DNA of 64,000 nucleotides from Luteimonas sp. RC10 (GCF_014192745.1 NZ_JACHYJ010000002.1:558001-622000), one strand, 5' to 3'. Positions 26,891 to 36,041 are shown, numbered from the stretch's first letter. A program made the numbers and translations. The notes: a model not told the origin generated them from the letters alone.

Positions 26891-29241
26891 GCAAGCATCC
26901 GATCCGCAAGTACGACGCCCCCGCTGGCGGCTGGGGCGCGCTCAAGAGCGTCGCCAAGACGCTGATGGACCAGAACATCGCGGTCGACGGCGCCAAGACG
27001 CTGCTGCGCGCCAACCAGCCCGACGGCTTCGACTGCCCCGGCTGTGCCTGGCCCGATCGCGACCACACCTCGACATTCGAATTCTGCGAGAACGGCGCCA
27101 AGGCCGTCGCCGCCGAGGCCACCAAGTTCCGCGCCGGGCCCGAACTGTTCGCACGCTACAGCGTCGCCGAACTGCGCGGCTACAGCGATCACTGGCTCGA
27201 GGGCCAGGGCCGGCTGACCACGCCGATGCGCTACGACGCGGCCTGCGACCATTACGTGCCAGTGCGCTGGGACGAGGCCTTCGCGCTGATCGCCCGCCAC
27301 CTCAACGCCCTGCCCTCGCCCGATGAGGCGATCTTCTACACCTCCGGGCGCACCTCCAACGAGGCGGCGTTCCTCTATCAGCTGTTCGTGCGCGAGTACG
27401 GCACCAACAACTTCCCCGACTGCTCGAACATGTGCCATGAATCGTCGGGCACTGCGCTCAAGAAGCAGATCGGCGTGGGCAAGGGCACGGTGTCGCTGCA
27501 CGACTTCGAGCTCGCCGATGCGATCTTCATCTTCGGCCAGAACCCCGGCACCAACCATCCGCGCATGCTCGGCGAACTGCGCGAAGCGGCACGTCGCGGC
27601 TGCGCGATCGCCTCCTTCAACCCGCTGCGCGAGCGCGGCCTGGAACGCTTCGCCGACCCGCAGGACAAGGTCGCGATGCTGACCAATGGCTCGACGCAGA
27701 TCTCGTCGGACTACTTCCAGCTCAAGATCGGCGGCGATCTGGCAGCGATCAAGGGCATGATCAAGCACGTGCTCGAGCGCGACGTCGAAGTCACCGGCCA
27801 GGGCGGCGACTCGTTGCTCGACCAGGCCTTCATCGCCGAACACACGTCCGGCTTCGACGCGTTCGCCGCCGACGTGCTGGCCGAACCCTGGGAGATCATC
27901 GTCGAGGAATCGGGCCTCGACGAGGCGCAGATCCGCCGCGCCGGCGAGCTCTACCTGAAGTCCGAACGGGTCATCGCGTGCTGGGGCATGGGCATCACCC
28001 AGCACAAGCATTCGGTGGCGACGATCAACATGCTGACCAACCTGCTGTTGCTGCGCGGCAACCTCGGCCGCCCCGGAGCCGGCGCCTGCCCGGTGCGCGG
28101 CCACAGCAACGTGCAGGGCGACCGCACGATGATGATCTACGAAAAGCCGCCGGCCGCCTTCCTGGACCGGCTGCGCGACGTGTTCGGCTTCGAGCCGCCG
28201 CGCGAGGACGGCTACGACACCGTCGGCGCGATCGAGGCGATGATCGACGGCCGCGCGAAGGTGTTCTTCGGCATGGGCGGAAATTTCGCGATCGCGACCC
28301 CCGACACCGAAGCCACCGCCCGTGGCCTGCGCAACTGCGCGCTCACCGTCAACGTCACCACCAAGCTCAACCGCACCCACCTCACCCACGGCCGCGAGGC
28401 GCTGATCCTGCCGTGTCTGGGCCGGACCGAGATCGACATCCAGGCCCGCGGCGCCCAGGGCGTGACCGTCGAGGACTCGATGAGCATGGTGCACCTGTCG
28501 TCGGGCATCAATCCGCCGGCCTCCGACACCCTGCTGTCGGAACCGGCGATCGTCGCTCATCTGGCCCATGCCACGCTCGGTGAGCGCAGCCGGGTGCCGT
28601 GGCTCGCGCTGATCGAGGACTACGACCGCATCCGCGACCTGATCGCCCGCACCTTCAACGATTTCCACGATTTCAATACCCGGGTCCGCGTGCCCGGCGG
28701 CTTCCGGTTGTCGAACACCGCGCGCGACCGCCGCTGGCTCACCGAGACCGGCAAGGCCAATTTCGTGCCGGCCCGGGTGCCGACCGACAATCCGATTCAC
28801 CGCGCACGCCGCATGCACGGCGACCGGCCGGTGTTCACGCTGGCGACCACGCGCTCGCACGACCAGTACAACACCACCGTCTACGGGCTGGACGACCGCT
28901 ACCGCGGCGTGTTCGGCGAGCGCCGCGTGCTGTTCATCGCGGCCGAGGACATCGCCGCGCTCGGCATGCGCGCCGGCGACTGGGTGGATCTGGAAAGCCT
29001 GAGCGAGGACGGCGTGCGCCGGCAGGCCAAGCGCTTCCTGCTGGTCGAGTACGCCATCCCGCGTGGGTGCCTGGCCGCCTACTATCCCGAGACCAACCCG
29101 CTGGTGCCGTTGTCGAGCTATGCCGACGAATCGCGGACGCCGACGTCGAAGTCGGTGCCGGTGATCGTGACGCCGCACGTGCCCGACACCGAGGCCGCGG
29201 CCCCACGTCAGCGCGACATCCCCGCCGCCGTTGTCCGCTGA
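26887..29241 (+). CDS. FdhF/YdeP family molybdopterin oxidoreductase
   Basis: The 784-residue protein is a molybdopterin-dependent oxidoreductase of the FdhF/YdeP group. Cys50, Cys53 (DCPGCAWPD) and Cys67 (FCENGAK) form the reduced N-terminal cysteine set of this group. Cys183 in SNMCHESSG is at the position of the metal ligand, which is selenocysteine in E. coli FdhF. MGITQHKHSVATINM and GHSNVQGDRTM are cofactor-binding segments. No Tat signal is seen, so it is cytoplasmic. Association with FdhD and an OFA carrier supports formate oxidation, but YdeP relatives have also been linked to acid resistance, so the substrate is not proven. Confidence 0.88.
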   Translation: MSKHPIRKYDAPAGGWGALKSVAKTLMDQNIAVDGAKTLLRANQPDGFDCPGCAWPDRDHTSTFEFCENGAKAVAAEATKFRAGPELFARYSVAELRGYSDHWLEGQGRLTTPMRYDAACDHYVPVRWDEAFALIARHLNALPSPDEAIFYTSGRTSNEAAFLYQLFVREYGTNNFPDCSNMCHESSGTALKKQIGVGKGTVSLHDFELADAIFIFGQNPGTNHPRMLGELREAARRGCAIASFNPLRERGLERFADPQDKVAMLTNGSTQISSDYFQLKIGGDLAAIKGMIKHVLERDVEVTGQGGDSLLDQAFIAEHTSGFDAFAADVLAEPWEIIVEESGLDEAQIRRAGELYLKSERVIACWGMGITQHKHSVATINMLTNLLLLRGNLGRPGAGACPVRGHSNVQGDRTMMIYEKPPAAFLDRLRDVFGFEPPREDGYDTVGAIEAMIDGRAKVFFGMGGNFAIATPDTEATARGLRNCALTVNVTTKLNRTHLTHGREALILPCLGRTEIDIQARGAQGVTVEDSMSMVHLSSGINPPASDTLLSEPAIVAHLAHATLGERSRVPWLALIEDYDRIRDLIARTFNDFHDFNTRVRVPGGFRLSNTARDRRWLTETGKANFVPARVPTDNPIHRARRMHGDRPVFTLATTRSHDQYNTTVYGLDDRYRGVFGERRVLFIAAEDIAALGMRAGDWVDLESLSEDGVRRQAKRFLLVEYAIPRGCLAAYYPETNPLVPLSSYADESRTPTSKSVPVIVTPHVPDTEAAAPRQRDIPAAVVR

Positions 29242-29488
29242 CACCGCCCTGCTCGAAGCGCTGCTGCACGCGCTTGCCGACGCCCCAGATGGGGTCTCGC
29301 TGCCGCGGCTGTGCAAGCGCCTGGGCCTGCGCATGAGTGTGCTGCTGCGCATGCTCGCCTACCTGGGCGAGGACACGATCGGCGGCACACAAGGCCTGGG
29401 CTGGGTCCGCACCGTCGACGACGGCGCGCGGACCCTGGCGATGCTGACCGACACGGGCCACCAGGCGCTGAATCAGGGCGACGACTGA
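29231..29488 (+). CDS. Small winged-helix-like protein at the end of the formate operon
   Basis: The predicted product has 85 residues; the frame opens with TTG at 29231, overlapping the end of the oxidoreductase gene by 11 nt. It reads LLEALLHALADAPDGVSLPR then LCKRLGLRMSVLLRMLAYLG, a pattern that resembles a winged-helix DNA-binding fold, followed by a short beta segment GLGWVRTVDDGARTLAM. No good ribosome site is seen before TTG, so translation may depend on coupling, or the start may differ. Being last in the operon suggests a helper or regulatory role; the family is not recognised. Confidence 0.55.
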   Translation: MSADTALLEALLHALADAPDGVSLPRLCKRLGLRMSVLLRMLAYLGEDTIGGTQGLGWVRTVDDGARTLAMLTDTGHQALNQGDD

Positions 29489-29575
29489 AACCGCACCGCG
29501 TCGCGAGCAAAGCCCGCCACGCGGCGCCTCCCCGCCCAGCGGTCGATGCTCCCCGCCCTGCGCGGGCGATGCACC

Positions 29576-29630
29576 ACCTCCCCCGCCCCGCGGGGGAGGT
29601 CGGCTCGCACCCGCGGGCCGGGTGGGGGCA
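29576..29630. repeat. CCTCCCCCGC hairpin repeat, copy 1
   Basis: ACCTCCCCCGC and GCGGGGGAGGT (29576-29586 and 29590-29600) form an 11-bp stem with a CCC loop. A GGTGGGGGCA tail follows at 29621-29630. The same stem, with one base more, occurs at 50950-50973 and 51087-51110 with a similar tail. It lies in the gene-free 29489-29729 interval after the formate operon, where little else is seen apart from GC-rich inverted stretches. Confidence 0.7.
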
Positions 29631-29729
29631 CGGGCCTGCCCGGGACACCCGCGCCCGGGCAGCCCCTCAATCCCTCGGCTACCGTCTGCCCGCGATCGGG
29701 TCACGCGGGCCGGCCTTTCAAGCGCACGC

Positions 29730-31907
29730 CTACTGGCACCCAGCCGGCGCTGCGGCGACGATCGCGGCGAACCCCGGCGTCGCAGGCGACACGTACGGCG
29801 TCAGCCCGCCCTTGCCCGCGGTCGCGAACACATAGCGCGCCAGATCCATGTCGGCCGGCAGCCAGTTGTCCTCGAACAACTCGAGCGAGCGCGCGTCGTA
29901 GAGCGCCAGCATGTCCGGCACCGAACCGACCGAACGCGTCAGGTCCCCGGGCACCCCGTGCGCCTGGCAATTGGCATCCGAGTAGCGGACCACGCTGCCC
30001 GCCACGCGCAATCCCGACGTATCGCGGACGTCGCGCAGCAGCACGGCGATCCAGTCGTCGAGGTCGTCGCCCTTGCTGTTGACGCCGTTGTTGAGCAGCA
30101 GGTTGTCCTCGAACGCCAGGCGTCCGCCCACGCGCACACTCAGCACGTCCTTGCGGTAGCCGTAGAAGACGTTGTTGAACATGTGCGATTGCCCGCGCCG
30201 CAACAGCGGCACGCGGCGCAGGCCGTTGTAGGCGCTGTCGCCGAACACGTCGTCTGTGGTCACGTACAGATTGTTGTGCACGGTGCTGGTGATCTGCGCG
30301 TCGATCGTGTGACTGTCGCTCGAGCCGTGCAGCGCGGCGCGCTTGACGTTGTGCAGCCGGTTGAACGACACGGTGATGTCGTACGCGCCGACCTTGACGT
30401 CGTAGGCCGAGTCGCCGGTGTTCTCGAAGGTGTTCTGGTGGATCCAGATGTCGTGCGAGGCGCCGGTCGAGCGCACCATGTCCGGGTCGAGATTATGGTC
30501 CTCGGTATGGCCAACGCCAACGAAGCGGTTGTTGGTGACGATCACGTTGCGCGTGCTGTGGGTCGGACTGCCACTGCTGTCGGCGCCGATCTTGAAGCCG
30601 CTGAAGATGAAGCGCGCGTTCGCGCCGCGGCCGTCGATCGTGGTGTTGGAGCGCACCATCGGCAGCTTCAGCGCATCGAGGCTGGCATCGTTGAGCCGCG
30701 CATTGAAGAAGGTGTCCTCGCACGCGGCCGTCGACACGCCCCGATTGCTGCACCACAGCCGGTGATCGCGACACTCGGCGACGCTGGCATTGCCCAGTGC
30801 GGTGCGCACCTTCGGGTCCTCGCAGCCGTTGCGGTACATGCCGATCTCGGTCGGCGTGGCGAAATCGACCTTGTCGAAGACGATCCAGGCCGGCGTGTCG
30901 GTCCCGATCGCATCGAGGATCTGCTGCTCGGGCGGGACCGCCCCACTCTTGGTCACCACGACCAAGGTGCTGCCGCCGGCCGGCGCATAGCCGCCCGTGG
31001 TGCGATGCCCGAAGCCGACCGGCTTGCCCAGCGACTCGGACAGGCATTGGACGATCGCCTGGTCCGTGGTCAGCACCGGCGACTGCCGCCAGTTCATCGA
31101 CGGGGTCTCCAGCAGTTGCCGGCAGGCTGCGGCAATTCCACTGCCCGGCCCGCCGCCTCCGCCGTCGCCGCCACCCGACGCGACGGTCACTGCGACCGGC
31201 GCCGACTCGTAGGCGGTGCCGCTGCCGTCGAGCACACGGACCCAGTAGAAGTACGTGCCCGCAGCCAGGCCCGCATCGGCGTAGCTGCCGCCGACCACGT
31301 GGTCGGCCACGAGCGTGCGCCCTGCGGGATTGGCATCGCCGTCGCGATAGACCTGCTGGCGCGTCGGCGTCCCGCCACCGACCGACCATGTCAGTTGCGC
31401 GGTCGCGCCCGATGCGCTGGCCGACAGGTTCACCGTCCAGGGCGTGCCGGGCGGATTGGCGGCGCCGCCGTCGGCATAGGTCTCGAACTCCGCGACGGCG
31501 GGCGTGCCGTTCGCGCTGAGGATCTCGAAGTTGAGCTTGCTCAGCGAGACCGGCGCGAATGCGATCGTGCCCGCGCCACTGCCGGTCGCCAGCACCTGGC
31601 CGTTGCCGTTGTTCACCAGCCGCCAGTTGCCGATGCGGCCCTGCTGGCCGCTCGGCTCTCGGATCACCGCCGCGCCCACCGTCCGCGCGGCACTCCACTT
31701 GACCGAGATCCGCCCGGTCGTGCCGCTGGGCGACCACCACGTGCCGGCATCGCCGTCGATGGCGTTGCCGTAGCTCGTTCCGCTGCCCTTGCTCGAGCCG
31801 TCGGCGCTCGCGCCCAGGCTCAGGTTGGGTCCTGTCTGCGCCTGCACGCTGCCCACGGCGCAGACGCCCAATGCCGCCGCCAACAGCCACTGCCTTGTCG
31901 CTTTCAT
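29730..31907 (-). CDS. Secreted pectate lyase family protein (PL1) with accessory domains
   Basis: The 725-residue protein has a clear signal peptide (MKATRQWLLAAALGVCAVGS then VQAQ). A discoidin/F5-8-like module at about residues 25-165 is followed by a fibronectin III-like segment (residues 165-265) and a Gly-rich linker. A right-handed beta-helix catalytic region of pectate lyase 1 type then runs to the end, with SNTTIDGRGANARF, HDIWIHQNTFEN and VTNNRFVGVGHTED as coil motifs. ATG 31907 has an unusually perfect GGAGGTGA upstream. It degrades pectin outside the cytoplasm or outside the cell. A C9 tract lies 68 nt before the ATG. Confidence 0.85.
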   Translation of the reverse strand: MKATRQWLLAAALGVCAVGSVQAQTGPNLSLGASADGSSKGSGTSYGNAIDGDAGTWWSPSGTTGRISVKWSAARTVGAAVIREPSGQQGRIGNWRLVNNGNGQVLATGSGAGTIAFAPVSLSKLNFEILSANGTPAVAEFETYADGGAANPPGTPWTVNLSASASGATAQLTWSVGGGTPTRQQVYRDGDANPAGRTLVADHVVGGSYADAGLAAGTYFYWVRVLDGSGTAYESAPVAVTVASGGGDGGGGGPGSGIAAACRQLLETPSMNWRQSPVLTTDQAIVQCLSESLGKPVGFGHRTTGGYAPAGGSTLVVVTKSGAVPPEQQILDAIGTDTPAWIVFDKVDFATPTEIGMYRNGCEDPKVRTALGNASVAECRDHRLWCSNRGVSTAACEDTFFNARLNDASLDALKLPMVRSNTTIDGRGANARFIFSGFKIGADSSGSPTHSTRNVIVTNNRFVGVGHTEDHNLDPDMVRSTGASHDIWIHQNTFENTGDSAYDVKVGAYDITVSFNRLHNVKRAALHGSSDSHTIDAQITSTVHNNLYVTTDDVFGDSAYNGLRRVPLLRRGQSHMFNNVFYGYRKDVLSVRVGGRLAFEDNLLLNNGVNSKGDDLDDWIAVLLRDVRDTSGLRVAGSVVRYSDANCQAHGVPGDLTRSVGSVPDMLALYDARSLELFEDNWLPADMDLARYVFATAGKGGLTPYVSPATPGFAAIVAAAPAGCQ

Positions 31908-31974
31908 CTCCGTCACCTCCTGCGAAGGGGGGCTAGCCCCGGAATTCGATCCACGAAACCGGATGCCGACGGAT

Positions 31975-31983
31975 GGGGGGGGG
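31975..31983. repeat. Nine-base poly-G/poly-C tract upstream of the pectate lyase gene
   Basis: A run of nine G on the plus strand (C on the coding strand of the pectate lyase gene) lies 68-76 nt before its ATG. A 12-bp palindrome GGGGCTAGCCCC at 31929-31940 lies between the tract and the start. Tracts of this kind can slip during replication. The rest of 31908-32194 holds no gene. Confidence 0.6.
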
Positions 31984-32194
31984 ACCTGGAGTATGCACAC
32001 CCCGACGAACAATGACCACCGGGGGACAATCAAGCGAATCAATGTCTTGCGGACATTGCATCGGGACTGTGGCCGGCGCCGGCATGCAGTGTAGCGCTTG
32101 CGATCCAGCCGCAGACAGTGCGGCCGCAGGTCACGGCCGGCTCACGGCCCAGCCGCGACGCTTGCAGCGTTCGCAATCCACCACGGAGATCACG

Positions 32195-32422
32195 ATGGGA
32201 ATGCTGAGATGGTTGGCGCTTGGCGCCGCAGGGGCTTTCGCTTACAACGCCTGGCAGAAGCGCCAGGCCGCCGCCGGGACGGCATCGGGCACGCTCGACG
32301 ATGGCCGGAGCACGCCGCCGCACGGCGATGCGATCACGGTCGGCGGGCCCGATCGCGAAGTGCCCGATGCGCCGACGACGCGGCCGGCGCATTCGAGCCG
32401 CAGTTTCGGCGACGAGGACTGA
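32195..32422 (+). CDS. Small single-span membrane protein, unknown
   Basis: The 75-residue product has one N-terminal hydrophobic helix (LRWLALGAAGAFAYNAW) followed by a Lys/Arg stop-transfer motif and a hydrophilic, Pro/Asp-rich tail ending SFGDED. GGAGA lies 5 nt before ATG 32195, a convincing start. The tail would face the cytoplasm if the positive-inside rule applies. No family is recognised. It stands alone between the pectate lyase and xylan loci. Confidence 0.6.
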   Translation: MGMLRWLALGAAGAFAYNAWQKRQAAAGTASGTLDDGRSTPPHGDAITVGGPDREVPDAPTTRPAHSSRSFGDED

Positions 32423-32548
32423 GTCGAAGCAGCCGCCGCGTCGCGCCGCCGCATGGCCAGCGCGACGCGGCGGCCCGTCGTATCCGCGACCTCGCGTCCG
32501 CGATCGCATGCATCCGATCACGCGGACAGGCGGCGCAAGTCCGCACGA

Positions 32549-33388
32549 TCACGCCCACACCAGCTCGAACCACCGCGTCAGTCGTTCGCCGGGCGCCAGT
32601 CGGCGTGGTGCGAGATTGAACGCATCTGGCGGACCGCTTTGCGGTTCTACACAGGTCGCATGCGGGGCGGCGTCGTACACGACCCGATGGTCGCAGTCCG
32701 AGCGCAACCGCAGGCGTTGCTCGCCGCGATACAGCACGATGTCGTCGCCACCCGGAAAACAGTCGTCCCAAGGCCCAGGCAATGCAGGTGCGAGCGGCCG
32801 GGTCGCGATGCCGTCGTCGTCGCGTGGATAGACGTGCGTCGGCGCGAAGTCCACGCGTTCGGGTTTGCGAAACCAAGGGTGCCAACCGATCTCGGCCGGC
32901 ATGGCGTGCGCGCCGGCCGTGAGCGACAGCGTCAGCCTCACCCGCCCCGGCACGACCTCGATCCGCTGCGCCGCAGTCCCGCCGAATGGCCACTCCGCAT
33001 CGGCCGGCAGCGCCAGCGACAATGCCATCGAATCGTGCGTCTGCACCTCGACCCGCCATGGCAACGCGAAGCCCACGCCATGAATCGCGTGCCCGCCGAA
33101 GTTCGTCGGCAGCGCGTACGCCCGGCCATCGAAGCGGAACCTGCCGCGGCGAATCCGCCCCACCCACGGCAGCATCGGATAGCAGCCCCAGCCGATCGTC
33201 GCCGGCCAGCCATCCTCGGGGCCGATCAGTTGCGCGACACCGGCGTGCACGATCTGCGCGATGCGCCCGCCCGCCTCGGGCGCGACGACGACCTCGGTCG
33301 TGCCTTTGCCAATGCGCAGCACCGGCCCCGGCGGCAGCGGCGCGGTCGCATCATTCCGGGCGCGCGTCCGGTCGATCTCAGCCGCCAT
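32549..33388 (-). CDS. Aldose 1-epimerase family protein
   Basis: The 279-residue protein has a mutarotase (galactose mutarotase-like) fold with GCYPMLPWVGRIRRGRFRFD, GGHAIHGVGFALPW as the first catalytic-His region, and EIGWHPWFRKP as the second. A glutamate in TCVEPQSGPPDAFN is at the usual catalytic base position. It interconverts alpha and beta anomers of a sugar; the xylan locus suggests xylose or a related pentose. There is no signal peptide, so it acts in the cytoplasm. It overlaps the GH43 gene by 11 nt and is last in the minus-strand operon. Confidence 0.85.
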   Translation of the reverse strand: MAAEIDRTRARNDATAPLPPGPVLRIGKGTTEVVVAPEAGGRIAQIVHAGVAQLIGPEDGWPATIGWGCYPMLPWVGRIRRGRFRFDGRAYALPTNFGGHAIHGVGFALPWRVEVQTHDSMALSLALPADAEWPFGGTAAQRIEVVPGRVRLTLSLTAGAHAMPAEIGWHPWFRKPERVDFAPTHVYPRDDDGIATRPLAPALPGPWDDCFPGGDDIVLYRGEQRLRLRSDCDHRVVYDAAPHATCVEPQSGPPDAFNLAPRRLAPGERLTRWFELVWA

Positions 33389-34436
33389 AGGGCGCGATCG
33401 TGCGGATGCGGCCCTGGGCGTCGTGGTGCAATTCGGTGACCTTGACGTCGCGCAGGTGGGTCACGCCGCCCGAGCGCAAGGCGTCGTGGTAGTACAGCCA
33501 CCAGCGTCCTTCGAACTCGACGATCGAGTGTTGCGTCGTCCAGCCCACGACCGGCTCGAGCAGCACGCCCTGATGAACGAAGGGCCCGTACGGACTGTCG
33601 CCGATCGCGTAGCACAGCAGGTGTGTGTTGCCGGTCGAGTACGACAGGTAGTAGTGGCCGCCGTGGCGATGCAGCCACGGGCCTTCGAAGAAGCGGCGCG
33701 CATGGTCGTCGGCGCGCAGCGGCCGGCCGTCCGCATCAAGGATCGCCACCTCGCGCGTGGGCTCGGCGAGCCCGCGCATGTCGGCGCGCAGCCGCGCCAC
33801 GCGCGGGCCCAATGCGGGCGCCGCGCCGTTCGGTTCCTCGTGGCCCGCATCGAACACGTCGTCGCGGTACTTCTGCAGTTGCCCGCCCCAGATTCCGCCG
33901 AAGTACAGGTACTGCTCGCCGTCGTCGTCGGCGAACACCGCCGGATCGATCGAGTACGTGCCGGGGATCGGTTCGGGATCGGGCACGAACGGGCCTTCCG
34001 GCCGGTCACCGACCGCCACGCCGATGCGGAACAGGCCGTCATCGCGCTTGGCCGGGAAGTAGAAGTAATAGCGGCCATCTCGGCAGGCCGCGTCGGGTGC
34101 CCACATCTGTCGCGCGGCCCACGGCACGTCGCGCACATGCAATGCGCGGCCGCAGTCCACGGCCTCGCCGCCGGGGTGGTCCTGGCGCAGCACGTGGTAG
34201 TCCTCCATGCCGAAATGCCCGCCCTCATCGTCGAACGGCGCACCGGCATCGATGTCGTGCGAGGGATAGATATAGAGCTTGCCCTCGAACACGTGCGCCG
34301 ATGGATCGGCGGTGTGGATGTGGGTCACCAGCGGCGTCGAGATCGCCCGCTCGGCGAGCGCCTGCAGGTCCGGCGCGGGCATTGCATCGGCTGCGAGCGC
34401 GCCGGCCGGCGATGCGTCCTCGGCGGGCGCGGTCAT
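33378..34436 (-). CDS. Glycoside hydrolase family 43 protein (beta-xylosidase/arabinofuranosidase type)
   Basis: The 352-residue protein is a five-bladed beta-propeller GH43 enzyme. The N-terminal motif HIHTADPSAHVFEGKLYIYP carries the probable catalytic Asp (TADPSA), WAPDAACRDGRYYFYFPAK is the typical second blade, and FFEGPWLHRHGGHYYLSYS holds the probable acid Glu (FFEGPW). No signal peptide is present, so the enzyme should act in the cytoplasm on imported xylo-oligosaccharides. It overlaps the GPH transporter by 4 nt and the mutarotase by 11 nt, forming a transport, hydrolysis and epimerisation operon. Whether it prefers xylose or arabinose cannot be told. Confidence 0.88.
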   Translation of the reverse strand: MTAPAEDASPAGALAADAMPAPDLQALAERAISTPLVTHIHTADPSAHVFEGKLYIYPSHDIDAGAPFDDEGGHFGMEDYHVLRQDHPGGEAVDCGRALHVRDVPWAARQMWAPDAACRDGRYYFYFPAKRDDGLFRIGVAVGDRPEGPFVPDPEPIPGTYSIDPAVFADDDGEQYLYFGGIWGGQLQKYRDDVFDAGHEEPNGAAPALGPRVARLRADMRGLAEPTREVAILDADGRPLRADDHARRFFEGPWLHRHGGHYYLSYSTGNTHLLCYAIGDSPYGPFVHQGVLLEPVVGWTTQHSIVEFEGRWWLYYHDALRSGGVTHLRDVKVTELHHDAQGRIRTIAPYGG

Positions 34437-35920
34437 GCCGCAGCTCCAGCAGCACGCGCACGACGCGTACCGAGCTCGTGTTCGATCCGGGTTTCCATCG
34501 GTTTGTCGATCTCGTAGAAGAACAGCAAGGCCACACCGGCCAGGAAGGGCAGCGAGCAGTACACGCTCACCGCCAGCCGGATGCCGTCGATCGCGGCCGC
34601 CGGTTGAACACTTGCGCCGGCCTCATAGCCGTAACGCGCCAGGACCGCGGCGACCAGCGCGCCGCCGATGCTCAGGCCGACCTTCAGGCCGCACAACATC
34701 GCCGAGAAGATGATCGCGGTCGCTCGGCGGTCGTTCTTCCACTCCGACCAGTCGGCGACATCGGCGATCATCGCCCACAGCAGCGGGATCGTGATTCCGT
34801 AGAAGAAGCCGTGCAGGATCTGCGAGCCGAACACCAGACCGATCGCATCGGGCGGATAGAGATAGAACGCCAGCAGGAACAGCGTCGATACCGTCAGCGC
34901 GCCGCCGAACACGTTGCGCTTGCCGAAGCGATTGGCCAGCGGCCGCGATAGCCCGATGCCCAGGATCATGCAAATGATGCCGCCGGCGTTGAACAGGCTG
35001 AAGGCCGAGGTCGGCGCGTCCTCCGGCCACAGAAAGCCCGCCATGCCGGCGCCGGTCAGCAGCGCGTTGAGCCCGTCGATCGCGCGCTCGAAGCCCGTGC
35101 GCTCGAGGAACCCGGCCAGTGCGGTGGGGTCGAGGTAGTACTGGAAGTAGTAGATGGTCATGCCGCCCTTGAGGGCGAGCGCGACGAACACCAGGATCGT
35201 CAGCAGCAGCATCACCTGCCAAGGGCGGTTGCGGGCCAAGTCGACCAGGTCCTGGCGCACGCCTGACGACTGCGCCGGTGTCGGCACGATGCGCTCGCGC
35301 GTGGTCGCGAACGTGATCAGGAAGAACACCGTGCCGACGATCGCAAACAGCGTCATCACGCTCTCGAAGCCGCGCACCCGGTCGCCGTCGCCCAGAATCA
35401 GCACCAGCGGCAGCAGCAGCACCTGGATCACGAACTGCGCGATCATCACCGCGACGAAGCGATACGCCGACAGGCTGTTGCGCTGGGCCATGTTGCCGGT
35501 CAGCACGCCGCTGAGCGCGGCATAGGGCAGATTGTTGGCGCCATAGACCAGCACCAGCAGCGTGTAGGTCACCAGCGCATAGACCACCTTGCCGCGCTCG
35601 CCCAGTTCCGGCGTGCTGAAGGCCAGCAACGCCAGCGCCCCGAACGGCACCGCCGTCCACAGGATCCACGGCCGGAACTTGCCCCAGCGCGTGCGCGTGC
35701 GGTCGGCCAGCAGGCCGATCATCGGCGTGAACACGAACGCGCCCAGCAGGCCGACGACGAAGATGATCGTCGCCGCCGTGGCCGCCGGCAGCGCATAGAC
35801 GTCGGTGTAGAAGAATGCGAGGTACGTGATCAGCGTCTGGAAGATCAGGTTCGCGGCCAGATCGCCGAGGCTGTAGCCGATCTTCTCCCTGACCGAGAGG
35901 ACCTGCGATGCGTTGCTCAT
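34433..35920 (-). CDS. GPH family sugar:cation symporter
   Basis: The 495-residue membrane protein belongs to the glycoside-pentoside-hexuronide:cation symporter family. It begins VREKIGYSLGDLAANLIFQT and has the family loop LADRTRTRWGKFRPWILW and the later ADVADWSEWKNDRRATAI segment. About 12 helices are predicted. The family imports oligosaccharides and pentosides with Na+ or H+. ATG 35920 has a weak GGGGA element 10-11 nt upstream; 121 nt of structured sequence separate it from the receptor gene. Adjacency to GH43 makes xylo-oligosaccharides the likely substrate. Confidence 0.88.
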   Translation of the reverse strand: MSNASQVLSVREKIGYSLGDLAANLIFQTLITYLAFFYTDVYALPAATAATIIFVVGLLGAFVFTPMIGLLADRTRTRWGKFRPWILWTAVPFGALALLAFSTPELGERGKVVYALVTYTLLVLVYGANNLPYAALSGVLTGNMAQRNSLSAYRFVAVMIAQFVIQVLLLPLVLILGDGDRVRGFESVMTLFAIVGTVFFLITFATTRERIVPTPAQSSGVRQDLVDLARNRPWQVMLLLTILVFVALALKGGMTIYYFQYYLDPTALAGFLERTGFERAIDGLNALLTGAGMAGFLWPEDAPTSAFSLFNAGGIICMILGIGLSRPLANRFGKRNVFGGALTVSTLFLLAFYLYPPDAIGLVFGSQILHGFFYGITIPLLWAMIADVADWSEWKNDRRATAIIFSAMLCGLKVGLSIGGALVAAVLARYGYEAGASVQPAAAIDGIRLAVSVYCSLPFLAGVALLFFYEIDKPMETRIEHELGTRRARAAGAAA

Positions 35921-35940
35921 TGTGTCGATGTTCCCCACTG

Positions 35941-36009
35941 CTCCCTGACGGCACCGGCGCGGTGCCCGCATCGTCGTCGCCAAGGCACCTGCGCACCGAC
36001 GTCAGGGAG
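35941..36009 (-). promoter_or_regulatory. Structured intergenic element between receptor and symporter genes
   Basis: CTCCCTGACG (35941-35950) and CGTCAGGGAG (36000-36009) are perfect 10-bp inverted arms 49 nt apart, and GGCACC/GGTGCC (35950-35955 and 35961-35966) forms an inner hairpin. In the minus-strand transcript this follows the receptor stop and precedes the symporter start. It may end or trim most receptor mRNA, lowering downstream expression. Confidence 0.5.
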
Positions 36010-36041
36010 GATGACGCCGGCGCGCAGGGCCCACCCTGCCC

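Noticed and set aside
27430-27440. Selenocysteine codon in the formate dehydrogenase
   Set aside because: The codon at the metal-ligand position is TGC (Cys183), and no in-frame TGA occurs in the gene.
29489-29729. A small gene after the formate operon
   Set aside because: The frames here are short, rich in Pro and Arg, and without a ribosome site; the stretch is mainly a hairpin repeat and GC-rich inverted sequence.
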